From Flaccisagitta enflata (lineage: Eukaryota > Chaetognatha > Sagittoidea > Aphragmophora): a stretch of DNA of 64,000 nucleotides. The notes under the pieces were generated by a model. That model saw only the letters and a program-made list of their open reading frames with translations. It was not told the DNA's origin and ran no database searches. The position numbers and the translations under genes were made by a program. This document shows, one piece after another, positions 12,542 to 24,263 of the stretch. The first letter of the stretch is position 1, and each line of letters starts with the position of its first letter. The stretch lies in NCBI GenBank assembly GCA_965153355.1, contig OZ231127.1, forward strand, positions 74,400,001 to 74,464,000. Reading direction: 5' to 3'.

Positions 12542-14193
12542 AAGTCACGCTCTTGTTTTTTTTTAGGAAAGTTTGTAAGTCCGTAATTCATCTAATCAGT
12601 AATCACGTCTTTGTTCAAAATCGTATTGTATGATTGTTACCGATCACTTCAGAGCACTACTATGCCCCAGTTCAGTGAAAAAAAAAACCAAGCGAATGTT
12701 GAGTCGTTGTTGAATTACTTATTGGGATAGTATGCAGTATAGTCGAGTCGCGTTCTAGCAAATACGTCAAAAGGCATTGATAGGGAGATGATAGACCATT
12801 AGTCAAGTTAGCCTCAGGATGTCACTGCACTCTGCCTCTTAAGTCTTATCTCATGTTTCAAGTCTACGCATCAGACAATTCGGTAACCCAAGTACATTTT
12901 CATTTTTTTTGCCCCCCCCCCCCCAGGCTGTGAAACTTAACGATCAATCAAAGAGCAAAACTAGCTTTCCTGACATGGCAGGAAAGAAATAGGAAGAAGA
13001 AGAAAAAAGAAAAGACTGAGGGCAACATAACTTCAGGGAAGGTGAGCAAAATGCCGCTTAGGCTGGTGATTTACCTAAAGGGCATTAGATAGATTCAGAA
13101 TGACGTTTAGTTTATTGTTATGTCACAAGCTCTGAGGCTAAGCTTGAATAATCATTCAGGAAGTAGACCCGCCTGCTTTTTAAGTGTTTTGAGTAAAGAG
13201 TTGATATTGGTTTACTATGGCTTCCTCCACACATCTCAGTATGTGTAAAGAGGGTATTTGGGGAAAACAGCTTACCAGGCCACTTAATTTCGCTTAGATA
13301 TAGATATAGATATAAGATATAAATACTTCCATTTGATTCGTGAAGTTCTAACGTTCGTTTATTATTGTGATTCTGTTCAAATTCAATCCAATGCAATTTG
13401 AATGCGAAGGGTCTGTCGTTTGATGTCAAATTGTAGTGTAATTTGGATATCTACGCAACGGCTAACCTACACGTTTTATTCAATTATCATTGTCAATCAT
13501 CTATCAGGATCAATTTCTAGTTTTACGTTTGCGGTGCAATGCCCAACACACTTCATACAGCTGACAATTAAGGACCTTTCTTGTGACTAACAGACTCTGA
13601 GACTACTCTCAGACTACTCTTAGATTACTGACAGATTACACGCAAAAACCCTCAAACTACACCACAGGTTGGCCATGATTCCTCATTAATGATTTTTCTC
13701 TTTTTAGGGAGAGTTGTGAAGGGTCGTGAGTAAACACCAGTTATTTCAGTTTTGTTTAGTGGTAATGCTGTCCATTTTCCATTGACCAGATGCAATCACT
13801 AACTTGCACTTTCAATCAAATCATCAACCACATGCTAAATGAAGTCAAACTTTGTACATTATACGCGATCGCCATCATGCAAATTTGATTCAATTATCAA
13901 CGACCGACCAAATGAATTTAAACGTCGGCAGGAAAACTCAATTTGAAAATGAGATCCAGACCATTAAACCAGACACGCATGAGAGAGTGAGATAAAGAGA
14001 AAGGAAAGGAAAAAGGAAGCAAATGAAAGCAAAACAAAAAAAGCTAATCTTCTTATTGATGATCATTAGTGCTATTCATATTCGGAATGAAACGACTTTC
14101 GTCATGCCGCCGACATGTTCAAGCTCGCTGTTTCGAATTTTTGGTGAGTTGGTCTGTCTGAACAACCAACCGTCCTAACGAGGCACTTGTTAC
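12542..14193. other. Unassigned, within duplication
   Basis: A 103-codon ORF at 13118-13429 (minus) persists in both copies but lacks any recognisable motif. A poly-C run at 12913 differs between copies. Nothing else seen. Confidence 0.45.
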
Positions 14194-14505
14194 TTTTTAG
14201 TCGCGTGCACGCGACTCTATGATCTGCTCTGTCCGTCTGTCTGTCTGTCTGCCTGTCTGTCGGTCCATAACGCTTAGCTTTTTTTCAATGTATGATATCA
14301 TTTTAAGTCATTTCGACTTGTTTAAAGTCATTTAAAGTCATCTTAAGTCATGATGAATCATTTTGGTGTATTAGTCTCTAAGTTTCTTAGTCTCTTAGTC
14401 TCTTAGTCTCTTAGTCTCTTAGTCTCTTAGTCTCTTAGTCTCTTAGTCATTTAGTCTTCTGGTCTTTTGGTCTTGACAACCGCACGCGACTGTAAGGTGT
14501 TGACC
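14194..14505 (-). mobile_element. B-type element, minus orientation
   Basis: The plus strand begins with the palindrome AGTCGCGTGCACGCGACT, then CTGTCTGTCTGCC core, AAGTCATTT units, about ten AGTCTCTT 8-mers, then CCGCACGCGACTGTAAGGTG. The 5' motif and 3' palindrome match. Confidence 0.85.
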
Positions 14506-14850
14506 TTTTCCCAATGGTTATCCCCAATACTCAACCCCTACTCCCCGTCTCCAGCTTCGCATTTTTATTGTCAACCTTCACGCGACGGTCGACGCCGGCT
14601 CTCCACTAAGTTTCTAAACCCCCATCCTCCTTTCTATTCCCCCTCCTTTTACCCAGCGCCTTTGCGCCTTTCCCCCAGTTTTCATAAACCTTCCGTTTAT
14701 CTGCTTTTTTTTCAGCCCATTCCCGATACCATCCCTCCTCTACCTTATGCCTTATGCCAGCGCTCTGATTCTTCGTCATCTGCTTTCGTGGCAGTGTTTC
14801 CTTCTTTGAAAGTCTTCATCCAAGCATTAGTGCGAATCCCCAGCGAGTAA
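14467..14850 (+). CDS. Doubtful 127-codon ORF, Pro/Ser-rich
   Basis: An ATG ORF that begins inside the 5' end of a B-type repeat and then runs through C/T-rich DNA, giving a Pro, Ser and Phe-rich peptide (for example NPHPPFYSPSFYPAPL). No signal peptide, domain or splice signal is apparent. It is repeated unchanged at 26405-26788 only because of the duplication. Probably a chance ORF. Confidence 0.12.
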   Translation: MVLTTARDCKVLTFSQWLSPILNPYSPSPASHFYCQPSRDGRRRLSTKFLNPHPPFYSPSFYPAPLRLSPSFHKPSVYLLFFQPIPDTIPPLPYALCQRSDSSSSAFVAVFPSLKVFIQALVRIPSE

Positions 14851-15029
14851 TCTACAGTTAGCGGATGGAATGCTATTGGACTACGAATTTTTGCTTGTGG
14901 GCAACACAATGCTATACGATGTTTTTATGTACAAAAATATAAAAAAATAAAAGAAATAACAATGGATTTGTGTCCAATCTAGGAACCAATTATAATTCAA
15001 GCAGAAAACTTTTAACTATTGGTATAGTA

Positions 15030-15316
15030 AATAGGTGAGTTGGTGGTGAATAGGGGCTGAAGGGGGGTGACGGGTACTGATTTTTGGTGGTGGAGGGATC
15101 TGGTAGGTGAATTGGTGGTGATAAGGGGGTGATAGGGGGTGTTGACGGGTACTGATTTTTCATGGTGGAGGGATCTGGTAGGTGAATTGGTGGTTAATAA
15201 GGGCTGGAGGGGGTGATGGGTACTGAATTTTTGTGGTGGAGGGATCTGGTAGGTGAATTGGTGGTGATAAGGGGGTGGTAGGGGGGTGATGGGTACTCAT
15301 TTTTTGTGGTGGAGGA
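15030..15316 (+). repeat. 73-bp minisatellite at copy 1 edge (about 4 units)
   Basis: G-rich units carrying GGTGAATTGGTGGTGA, GACGGGTACTGATTTTT and GGTGGAGGGATCTGGTA repeat about every 73 bp. The last unit breaks off into unrelated DNA after GTGGTGGAGG. Confidence 0.9.
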
Positions 15317-15522
15317 ATGGGAATCGAAGAAGAAAAAAACCCCAAAATTTACAAGTAAATGAGTATGTGCATGGGCCAAAGGCATGGAATGGGGATCATA
15401 TGATGATGAAGTTCGACTCGACTCTACTTTAGCCTCTAGCGAGGCGGCAGGTGACCTAATGCCGTGATTTTATTGGGGCAAAAGAAGTGTTGGGAAAAAA
15501 GTGGCCGGACTCAATTGATTTA

Positions 15523-15695
15523 AAACAAGGCCGGCTACCCAGTCGCGTGCGGGTGGGCAGGGGCCATATTTAAGTCCACAAGACCATTTGGGCAGGGACA
15601 GTGAGGTAAAAGAATAAAAATCATAACAAAAGGTAAGCGGTGACAGACGGATGGACAAAGCTAAGTGTTGAGTCGTGTAGCACGCGACTTAAAAC
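15523..15695 (+). mobile_element. A-type hairpin-ended short element
   Basis: AACAAGGCCGGCTACCCAGT start, GTCGCGTGCGGGTGGGCAG, weak GACAGACGGATGGACAAAGC core, end GAGTCGTGTAGCACGCGACT. Lies in the spacer between the duplication copies. Confidence 0.8.
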
Positions 15696-15800
15696 CCGTC
15701 ACTAATTTACAGTTGCGGACTTACAACTGAGGCTTTCGTTCATCCATCCCTCCATCGGTTCATGGGTCGCGCTCGAGATGGTAAGTTTGAAAACACGTAG

Positions 15801-15946
<146 letters not shown>

Positions 15947-15954
15947 GTACGTGC

Positions 15955-16008
15955 AGGGGGGAATACGCCCATGCCCACCCGTCCGCGATGATATTGTTAC
16001 CCTATAAA
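15955..16008 (-). mobile_element. C-type fragment
   Basis: CCCATGCCCACCCGTCCGCG followed by ATGATATTGTTACCC, the reverse of a C 5' end. It abuts the (GT)n array. Confidence 0.55.
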
Positions 16009-16097
16009 ATTCGCTGAATTTATCTGCCTTATTTCATCAGTCTGTTCTCTCACTGTTTCTGTATTTACGCATACTCAGGCCATCTACTTTATTTCAT

Positions 16098-16589
16098 CTG
16101 CTTGAGGCAAGATTCGAGAATCGCCGGGCCAACTATAAGAAATATGTCCACACTATTTTTACACTTACACATAGGGATGTTTCTAACTCTGGCAAAATGA
16201 AGTGCTATTTCTAAAGCGCACAAACTGAAAACAAGGCCAACACCTTACTGTCGCGTGCGGTTGTTAAGACCATAAAACTAAAAGACTAAAAGACTAAAAG
16301 ACCAAAAGACTAAAATACCTAAAGAAATAACTTAAAACGACTTAGAATAGCTTAAATTGACTTAAAATGACAAAAAAAAGCTAAGTATGACTGACCGACG
16401 GATGGAGCGACAGACGGACCAATCGACTGACCAACAGACAGATTGGGTCATAGAGTTGCGTGCACGCGACTAAAAAGTACTAGAACATTATAGACAGATT
16501 TTTTTCTATAAATCTGTAAAATACTGATGTCTCAAAGTGTGGACATATTTCTGATGGTGGGTCCGGTGAATCTTGAATCATGCCTTCAG
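16098..16589. mobile_element. Inverted-repeat element interrupted by a B element
   Basis: Arms CTGCTTGAGGCAAGATTCGA...AGAAATATGTCCACACT (16098-16156) and the imperfect complement (16535-16589). The B element 16229-16476 lies between them. Confidence 0.7.
16229..16476 (+). mobile_element. B-type element inside a foldback element
   Basis: AACAAGGCCAACACCTTAC, TGTCGCGTGCGGTTGTTAAG, (ACTAAAAG)n, ACTTAAAATGAC units, a GACGG/GACC core and end AGTTGCGTGCACGCGACTAA. It lies between the two arms of the inverted repeat at 16098-16589. Confidence 0.85.
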
Positions 16590-17263
16590 ACAACGATAAA
16601 TGGACCAACAGGTACAAGTGAAGTGTATGAGACCTGAGAAAATAACGACATGACATTTTGATACAAGTCACAACATAAATGAAGATGTGATTTGTTTTGG
16701 TACACACCCCTTCCCACAGCCCAAATGGAAAATGCTTAACTTGACATGGAGGGTCTGGTGCTTAAGTCACGGTGCAAAACACCATCAAATTTGACAAATC
16801 ATTCCGTTCCATTATGGATTATGCTGCTATGCAGGGAAATTCCTTTTAAAAAATTGCATGGAAAACAGATGTTGCCACGTAAAAAACTGAATCTTTATTT
16901 GAGTGCAGATTTTGCATTCTAAGAACATGGCCTGTTTCTTGAAACTGTTTGGACTGATGCCATATTTTTCAAAATGCAATTTTTTTTTTCATTCAGAGAC
17001 AGACTTGGTTTTTATTTGAGACATGTCAATGCACAAGAATCAATTATTGTTAAAAATCCATCAATTCTGCTTTGTTTTCACTTTTCCTAAGTAAATTGTA
17101 CAGGAAAATGCTTTTTTATGCAATAAATTGATGATTATCCACTACAAATCCCTTATCTCAATAAAAAATCTATATATAGGTAAAAAAAAAAGTTGTAGTA
17201 AACTATTTTGACTGGTCAGATTGCATGTTCGTTTGCACTGTGACTTAATGGATATACATAATA

Positions 17264-17338
17264 CGTAACGTTGGGTTACAATATCATCGCAGACAGGTGG
17301 GCTGGGGCGTCCAACCCACATCCTCACTCCACCACTCA
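17264..17338 (+). mobile_element. C-type 5' fragment at duplication edge
   Basis: GTAACGTTGGGTTACAATAT, CATCGCAGACAGGTGGGCTG, then cut off exactly where duplication copy 2 starts. Confidence 0.65.
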
Positions 17339-17788
17339 CCCCGCCAATAGCAGAGGTGACCTCAAAAGCGAAGTCGAACCTCTTTCCGCTCCCTCTTAAT
17401 CTTTTTAAAAGACGACAACTTTACAATCTATTTTGAGGGATCAGATAGCCAGAAGTACCCTTGCTCTATTCAGTCAAGTCTCAAACCTTTTATTAGACTC
17501 TTGAAACTAGTGCGTAGATCAATCATTCAGAGAACAGCATCTAGTAAGTATTAGCATATGATATTGAAATGGTTTCCGGAGCCCTTCGAGACCATGATTT
17601 TCGGATTCCTCGGCAAAAATACTGCAGACTAGCTGAAAATGACATATTTCTAGCAATTTCGAAGCATCTTTTGTCCCTTCAGAACACAAGACCCTTCAGA
17701 ACACAAGACCCTTCAGTGGATATTTTGCCGCCCCATCTTTCTTAGATAGAAATAGTAATAGTTTATCAAACTTGAGAGAAAAAAAGAG

Positions 17789-17868
17789 ATATATATATAT
17801 ATATAATAGTAGATATATATATATATATATATATATAGTATATAATACTTATATATATATATATATAG
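17789..17868 (+). repeat. (AT)n with breaks
   Basis: Takes the place of (AG)n in copy 1. Confidence 0.95.
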
Positions 17869-19180
17869 TTACACAGACTGACATTTACAGATACACACAC
17901 AGACAAAGGCAGATAGATGCTTGTAGATTTAAATATATATATTGCTGAGCTTTATTGCTATCATCATTTTTTACCTAAAAATAAATATCAAATACCTCAT
18001 AGCAATAGAAATAATAAAATAAAATATAACATTTCAGAGTATTATGACAATAAATGAATACTTATTCAATGGACAAAAATCACAACCTGGTTATTTAAAG
18101 AATTAATAAAAGGGACTAGAAAATTAAAGAATTCATAATCTGAAGTAAGAAATTCACTTATAGTCATACCAATCTTAAAAAATCTCAGGATTATATCAAA
18201 ATTGTGGGATTTTACCGTCCATCTCGTTCTAGACCAATTTTGACCCCAGGAATCCAAATCTGCAGTCAAGATCATTTTTTAACTTTTTTTGTTTTTGTTA
18301 ACTTAATTTGCATATGATAGGACATCTTTGAATGCTAGCTGACGCTAGCTGACAAAACTGTGCATATTGAGCTTTAGCATAAACATATATATGTCGGGGC
18401 TAGCTTAATCTCATTGAGCGGCTTTGAGCGAGCACAGGAAGTTGGTCAAATCACGGTTTTAGTTCAAATCAAGGTTTTAATACTTTAAGTATTTAATAAA
18501 ATATCAAGAAAATAAGATATATACTTCAAATTTGGCTTGAATCATCGTCACCTCATTTTCTTCGACATTCTAAAAAGAACAATTGATATTTTTATTTATA
18601 CTTCGCATATTGTCTTGCTATGAGAGACCTTTTCTGATGATTTTTTTCACTCTTTTTTATATTTTGACCTTTAGATATGTATTAAACAATTTTCACGTAC
18701 AGTAAATATATTGTCAAGTCTACAGTCATATTAAAGACGAGAGTCTCACGATTCTAGTTATGTTTTTTATTTCTTAACATTCCAATCTTAACATTATCAA
18801 ATATAATAAAGTATACAACTATTGATCCAATGACGGCAAACATTGTTCCAGCAGACCCTCCGCTCTTCTAGCAAAACTTACATCTAGTCTTCTATATTGC
18901 AGACATCCAATTTAAAGCTCTGTCCAGCCTGATATCGCCTTGTGGTTTTTTGATTCATTGGCAGAGCGTAACGCGATCTGCGCACAAAACTGGATACTTT
19001 TTGGGCGGGGTCTCTGTGACATTTTGAATTGCGAGCGGTTTTTGCATCGCTGCTCCTGCTCAACTATTTGCGACTGTTCTGCCACGTATCCGGCCTTGTT
19101 GGGTCTGGGACTGCTGTCTGAAAGGGAAGAAAAGATGAAGAAAATCTTGTTAAAAATCGGGAATCACTAAGATGATTAAA

Positions 19181-19350
19181 AAACAAGGCCGGATACACGG
19201 CCACCCCAGTTGTGTGGCAGGGCTATATTTGAGGTCACTAAACCATTTGCAGGAGCGGTGACTTCACAAAAGTTAAGGTGACCAACCAACCGACCGGCCG
19301 ACCGACCAACCGACGGACAAGGCAGGGTGTAGTGTCGCGTACACGCACAA
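19181..19350 (+). mobile_element. A-type element, duplicated copy
   Basis: Counterpart of 7135-7322 with several short losses in the G-rich part (GTTGTGTGGCAGGGC for GTTGCGTGTGGGTGGGC) and one A fewer before the end. Confidence 0.8.
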
Positions 19351-19416
19351 AAGAAAAGATTTGTCCTTTATTTGTTTAACTTTGAATTCACCCATTTGCG
19401 GCCATGGAAATATTAG

Positions 19417-19444
<28 letters not shown>
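19417..19444 (+). repeat. (CT)14
   Basis: Short counterpart of 7387-7489. Confidence 0.95.
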
Positions 19445-19447
<3 letters not shown>

Positions 19448-19776
19448 TTCCTTGTCTGGCTGGTCTTCTATCGATTATTCTTCTCGTCTTTTCACCAAAA
19501 ATCGAGTAAGCAGAAGGAAAGAGGAAAAAGGGAAGAATATATTTCATCGGAAATAGAACAATGCATTGGTATTTTTCAAAGCGGAAGTTTACAGGACAAA
19601 AAAACTTGTTGAAGGCACAAAAACAGGAATACTCCATTGAAGTAAAAAGATTGCGAGCTAATCATGGCACCATCAATTGATATCATTGCCATTCAATTGA
19701 TTAAAATGAAGTTAATTCATTATCAAGGATTGGCCAAGTTCCCTTTGTATTGGTAGTAATTTCATGTTTTAAATTA

Positions 19777-19947
19777 CAGTTGAACCCCGCTCTAACTGAT
19801 TTCAAGGGACCAATTTTTTTTCTGTTAGCGGACTTCTGTTATTGCTAAGAAAGGAAATAAAGAAAATAAATTTTGAAAGGACCATGAATTTGCATCTGTT
19901 ATAGGGAATTCCGTTGGTGGCAGGTCCGTTAGAGCGGGGTTCAACTG
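19777..19947. mobile_element. Same MITE in duplication copy 2
   Basis: Counterpart of 7821-7997 with one arm base changed (CTAACTGA) and several short internal losses. Confidence 0.85.
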
Positions 19948-20917
19948 TATATTAAAAATTAAATTATATTAGCGGTAAAAAGATTTCTAAGTTCTTAGAG
20001 GTCTGTCATTGTGAAAGCAGCAGTCAAAAATGCAAATAGATGGTAAGGGCTTAGCTTGAGGGAAAGGGCATGCTCAGTAGGTGGTGGTTTTGGCAGCCCA
20101 TGAATAGTTTATTATAAAATTTATGCAGAACAAAAAAATTTTCTGTACAGTACAGTGATGTTGTTCAGACCGGGAAATACAGAATCTAATACAGACAACA
20201 TACTTAGGACATTAATATTTAGAATTTAGACTAATAAAAGAATGCTTTATTATCTATGGCTGTTGGTTGATATGGAAACACATTTCTATGTATTCATACT
20301 TAAGAATCAATATTTTGAGAAATTATGTAAGGGAACATTGTTTAAGATAGAATTTGCTATAACTCTCCCACAATATGTTCTGTAAGAATATTACTTGTTT
20401 GGCCGTTACAATGGAGTGTAACTATGTGTGACAGCCCTGTGATGCTCCCTTGTAACCACTAAACAAGGGATTTTCTTTTAGATTATATTGTAGGAAGGTT
20501 ATAATAAATCTTTTTTTATACAATTTTCCCTCAAAGAATTTCTCTAAATATTGATACTTAAGCGTGAATACAAGTTTCCATAGCAACCAACACCCACGGG
20601 CAATCAAACATCATTTTATTAGTTTATATTTCAAGTATCGGTCTCTTATATTTTTGTGTTTTCCTGTAATGAATTCCCCGTTTTTCCAAGTCTAGACGAC
20701 ATGTACTGTATATCTTAAATACGAAAGTGTAAGTAAGACTGTATTTTAGAATATCTTGAGAAATACTTGCTTTCTCAGTTCAGTCAGGCAGCTACGCAAA
20801 TAAGGATTGTGACCAATGTTATGCTCCCCAACTAAAAAGATAATCCTAATACGTACGCCATCAATACTGTAATCTGTTTATACGCATTTATCTTTTGATG
20901 CTTTGCAATCAACTTTG

Positions 20918-20934
20918 CTCTCTCTCTCTTTTCT

Positions 20935-20996
<62 letters not shown>
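20918..20996 (+). repeat. (CT)n, interrupted
   Basis: Copy 2 counterpart of 8983-9118, about 58 bp shorter with TTTTCTC breaks. Confidence 0.95.
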
Positions 20997-20998
<2 letters not shown>

Positions 20999-21079
20999 TG
21001 CCCAACGGGGAAGGTAGTTCTTGATAATTTTAGCGACAGAAGCGGGTGAGGCATAATAAGCTCGATGAGTGAGAGTAAA

Positions 21080-21186
<107 letters not shown>

Positions 21187-21514
21187 CAGATGCTCCTGGC
21201 GCGCGTGTTGAGCTTTGGAAATTGTCATTGGACGAGCAGATGGTTGATAAAAAGTCGAATCCTGACATATTGGGGGCAGTGAGACGCCCGCGTAGAGGAA
21301 TAACAACAGACAGGATGGTCAGACAGCAAAGTAGATGGACAAAAAGACAGACAGATAGACACCCGCGCAGAGGAAAAGTTTTCGGAGGCCAAAATGAAAG
21401 ACCAGAGCACAAGTTAACTGATCTTCAAAGAGACAGATCGAGAGACACAGACAGATTGAAAGAGACATAAAAACACAGGCAAAATGATATGCACACTGAT
21501 AAGCAGAGAAAGAC

Positions 21515-21655
21515 AGACTAACAGTCAGACAGACAGTCAGACAGACAGACAGACAGACAGATAGACAGACAGAAAGACAGACAGGTAGAGAATCAGAAAG
21601 ACAGACAGACAGTCAGTCAGACAGACAGGACAGACAGACAGACAGACAGAAAGAC
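21515..21655 (+). repeat. (CAGA)n, second copy
   Basis: No difference noticed from 9590-9730, unlike the nearby dinucleotides. Confidence 0.9.
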
Positions 21656-23225
21656 AAATTGATGGGAAAAAAGCTGACACCCGCTCAGATAAATTGAAAC
21701 ACTGCACTATGTTCCCAGAGGGCCTCACCTCAAGACAAAAAAAATTATGCTGGCACTTTTGACCTGAATAAACAGCTGAAACTAGTACAGTTGCCTACCC
21801 TGAGCAAGAAAACATATGGTTTTACCTGCGTCATTGCTAATTTAAAGCCTCTTTTTGCCCCTTGAAGTTAACTACTTCTCTCAAATCAAAATGTGGCAAA
21901 AAATGTTTTTTCCATTGCATATGGTACTATTCTAGAAATGAAAAATGGTACTTATGATTAGAGGGAGGATACCAAATCTTTGGCAAAGGTTCAGGATTGA
22001 TTGAATACGCCATGTGTAAAATTTGGTAAGCCTGCTCCTAAATTTGTAGGACCTATCAAAAAAAAACTTGCAAAATTCCAATCTCAGATGAAAAAAATCT
22101 TGTCCATTCAGAGCCTCCAAAATGTTGAACCTACTGAGTTCAGCAGAGCAAAAATGTCCCTAGATGGACCATGACGTAGGCAAAACCCCATATAGGTGTG
22201 ATCTACACATACTTAAGAACATTTTTATACCATAGCTGTCATCTCTAGGCACTGGCTTATATTTTCGTCCTGTTATGGTTCACTCTCCGATCTATGTGCA
22301 CTGGGTCAAGAAGACAGAAAGGCTGACTGATCATAGACTGAAAATAGAAAAGACGAACTCTCAAACAAAAACAATCATTACAGAGACAAGACGGGGTCAG
22401 ACTACTCTTGTCAGCGGAGAGACAGACGTACAAAAGAGAAACTAGCCAACAGCAAAACAGGGAGGTCAAAATAAAACAGTGGACTACTGTCTTTTTTAAA
22501 ACCTGATTTACCGACATTTCGGATTTAGCAGCCAGGTTTCTTTGCCTCTTTGGTCCTCATGTTCTAAGGGTTTTCGTATCATTGATTTCTTTACAATTCA
22601 ATAAAGCTGATGCACAAACACTGATTTAGGGTAGCTTAATAAAATTACCCTGACCTCTAAGATTTAATCATATTCATATGTATTTACTTATTTATTTATA
22701 TATTGTATGTATTTAAGATGTCGTTTACAATTTGTGTGTCTGTCTTCCCATTACACAAATGCTGAACTGTGGCAATTTACCAAGCACATATAAAGTTGAT
22801 TAGATTTAACAGCATATGAATTTAGCAGCCAAAGTTCTTCAGTTGAATCGAGTTTCCAGTCCAGGCCTGTATATAACTGAGTTCCCCCCCCCCTGTGGGG
22901 GAGGCGGGAAATCAAAGGGTTTGCAGATGGGGTAGAAAATCAAAGGGGAAAAAAGAGAGAGAAAAAAGAAAATTTAGGGACAATATAACTTTTTGCAGTA
23001 TCAAACCATAAAAGCTGATTAGTAAAAGATGATTTAACACTATCTAAACCTCAACTACACTGTTTTATTGCTTTGTGGGGAAAAAAATCAAAAATTTAGA
23101 AATGCAACATGACGCGTCGCGAGGAAGAAAATCAAAGGGGGGAATCTAAAGCGACTCAATAATATACACCCCTGGTTTCCACTGAATCATTTTTGATGCC
23201 CTGGATTTGAGCAACAAGAATCTAG

Positions 23226-23408
23226 AAAACAGATATTTTTCGCGCACGTGATTCTAAAGAATGGGCAGAAAATGATGAAATATTCAGTGACAGCGGTGAT
23301 GATGACGAAGACGGAATAGACAATGATAACGACGACGACTATGAGGATGACGATGACGACGTCGATTATCGAGTGAGATCGATTGCGAAATGCTGTCTGG
23401 ATGGCTAA
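23226..23408 (+). CDS. Possible acidic terminal exon, second copy
   Basis: Same sequence as 11301-11483, carried in the second copy of the 10-kb duplication. Its conservation here reflects the duplication, so it is not independent evidence of coding. Confidence 0.2.
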   Translation, partial: KTDIFRARDSKEWAENDEIFSDSGDDDEDGIDNDNDDDYEDDDDDVDYRVRSIAKCCLDG

Positions 23409-23699
23409 GACCTTTCAGACGTTGCTAACTTAACTATATCATAAAGATGAAATCACCTGCGTTTATAAATTGAAATCAGATAAGACTCATTTTCGGGGCC
23501 GCGAGGATGATGATGGTGATGCCAGTAATGATTACAATGGGTCCCATCGTGGTGCATGATGCCCTCATAAAAACGGGGATGTTCGCGACAATCAATATCC
23601 TGAGGCTGCAATGATACTGGTTCATGACTCATGAATCATGAGTTGTAAGATGGAATCATACTCAGTTTTGTACGTGTCGTCACTCGTCAAACTGGTCAT

Positions 23700-23875
23700 G
23701 TTTTTACACTTGCATATTCATCATTGCATTGCATTGCATATTCATCATTGTTTAGTGCACAAGCGTGTGCTATGTATCCGAGGCAACGTTTTTACACTTG
23801 CATATTCATCATTGCACTGCATTGCATATTCATCATTGTTTAGTGCACAAGCGTGTGCTATGTATCCGAGGCAAC
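23700..23875 (+). repeat. 88-bp tandem duplication, second copy
   Basis: Copy 2 counterpart of 11775-11950, with both units retained. Confidence 0.9.
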
Positions 23876-24111
23876 GTCAAAAGCAAAAAGAGGCTAATAA
23901 CCCGTAAGCGAGCAGACCTCGCCCATATTTCAGATAGGAGGAATACTTTGCAATGCCTCAAGCATCTTGATGAAGCTTATGAAAGTATTTCCACACGTCG
24001 AGAAGATAACAATCGCTCGTTGAAATCTTTCAAATGTTAGGGAAAAAAAATGACAAGATAAGGACGAGTAACATCGACAAATATAATATGTTGAAAAATA
24101 AAATCTGTATG

Positions 24112-24263
24112 TTGAAAACGGCCGGATACACAGCAATCCAGTCGCGGACGGTTGGGCAGGAGCAGTAATGCGAACACCGCTCAGAATTCAACAATGTGAC
24201 GGACGGACCGACGGACCTACCGACCGACACAGCAATTTGTAGAGTCGCGTGTCCGCGACTAAG
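24112..24263 (+). mobile_element. A-type element, duplicated copy
   Basis: Copy 2 counterpart of 12187-12338, no difference noticed. Confidence 0.82.

Noticed and set aside
13118-13429. 103-codon minus-strand ORF
   Set aside because: AT-rich, no signal or domain, present in both copies only through duplication. Treated as chance.
18940-19170. 76-codon ORF also present at 6894-7124, apparently conserved
   Set aside because: It is identical because it lies in the 10-kb duplication, and it ends in an A-element fragment. No domain seen.
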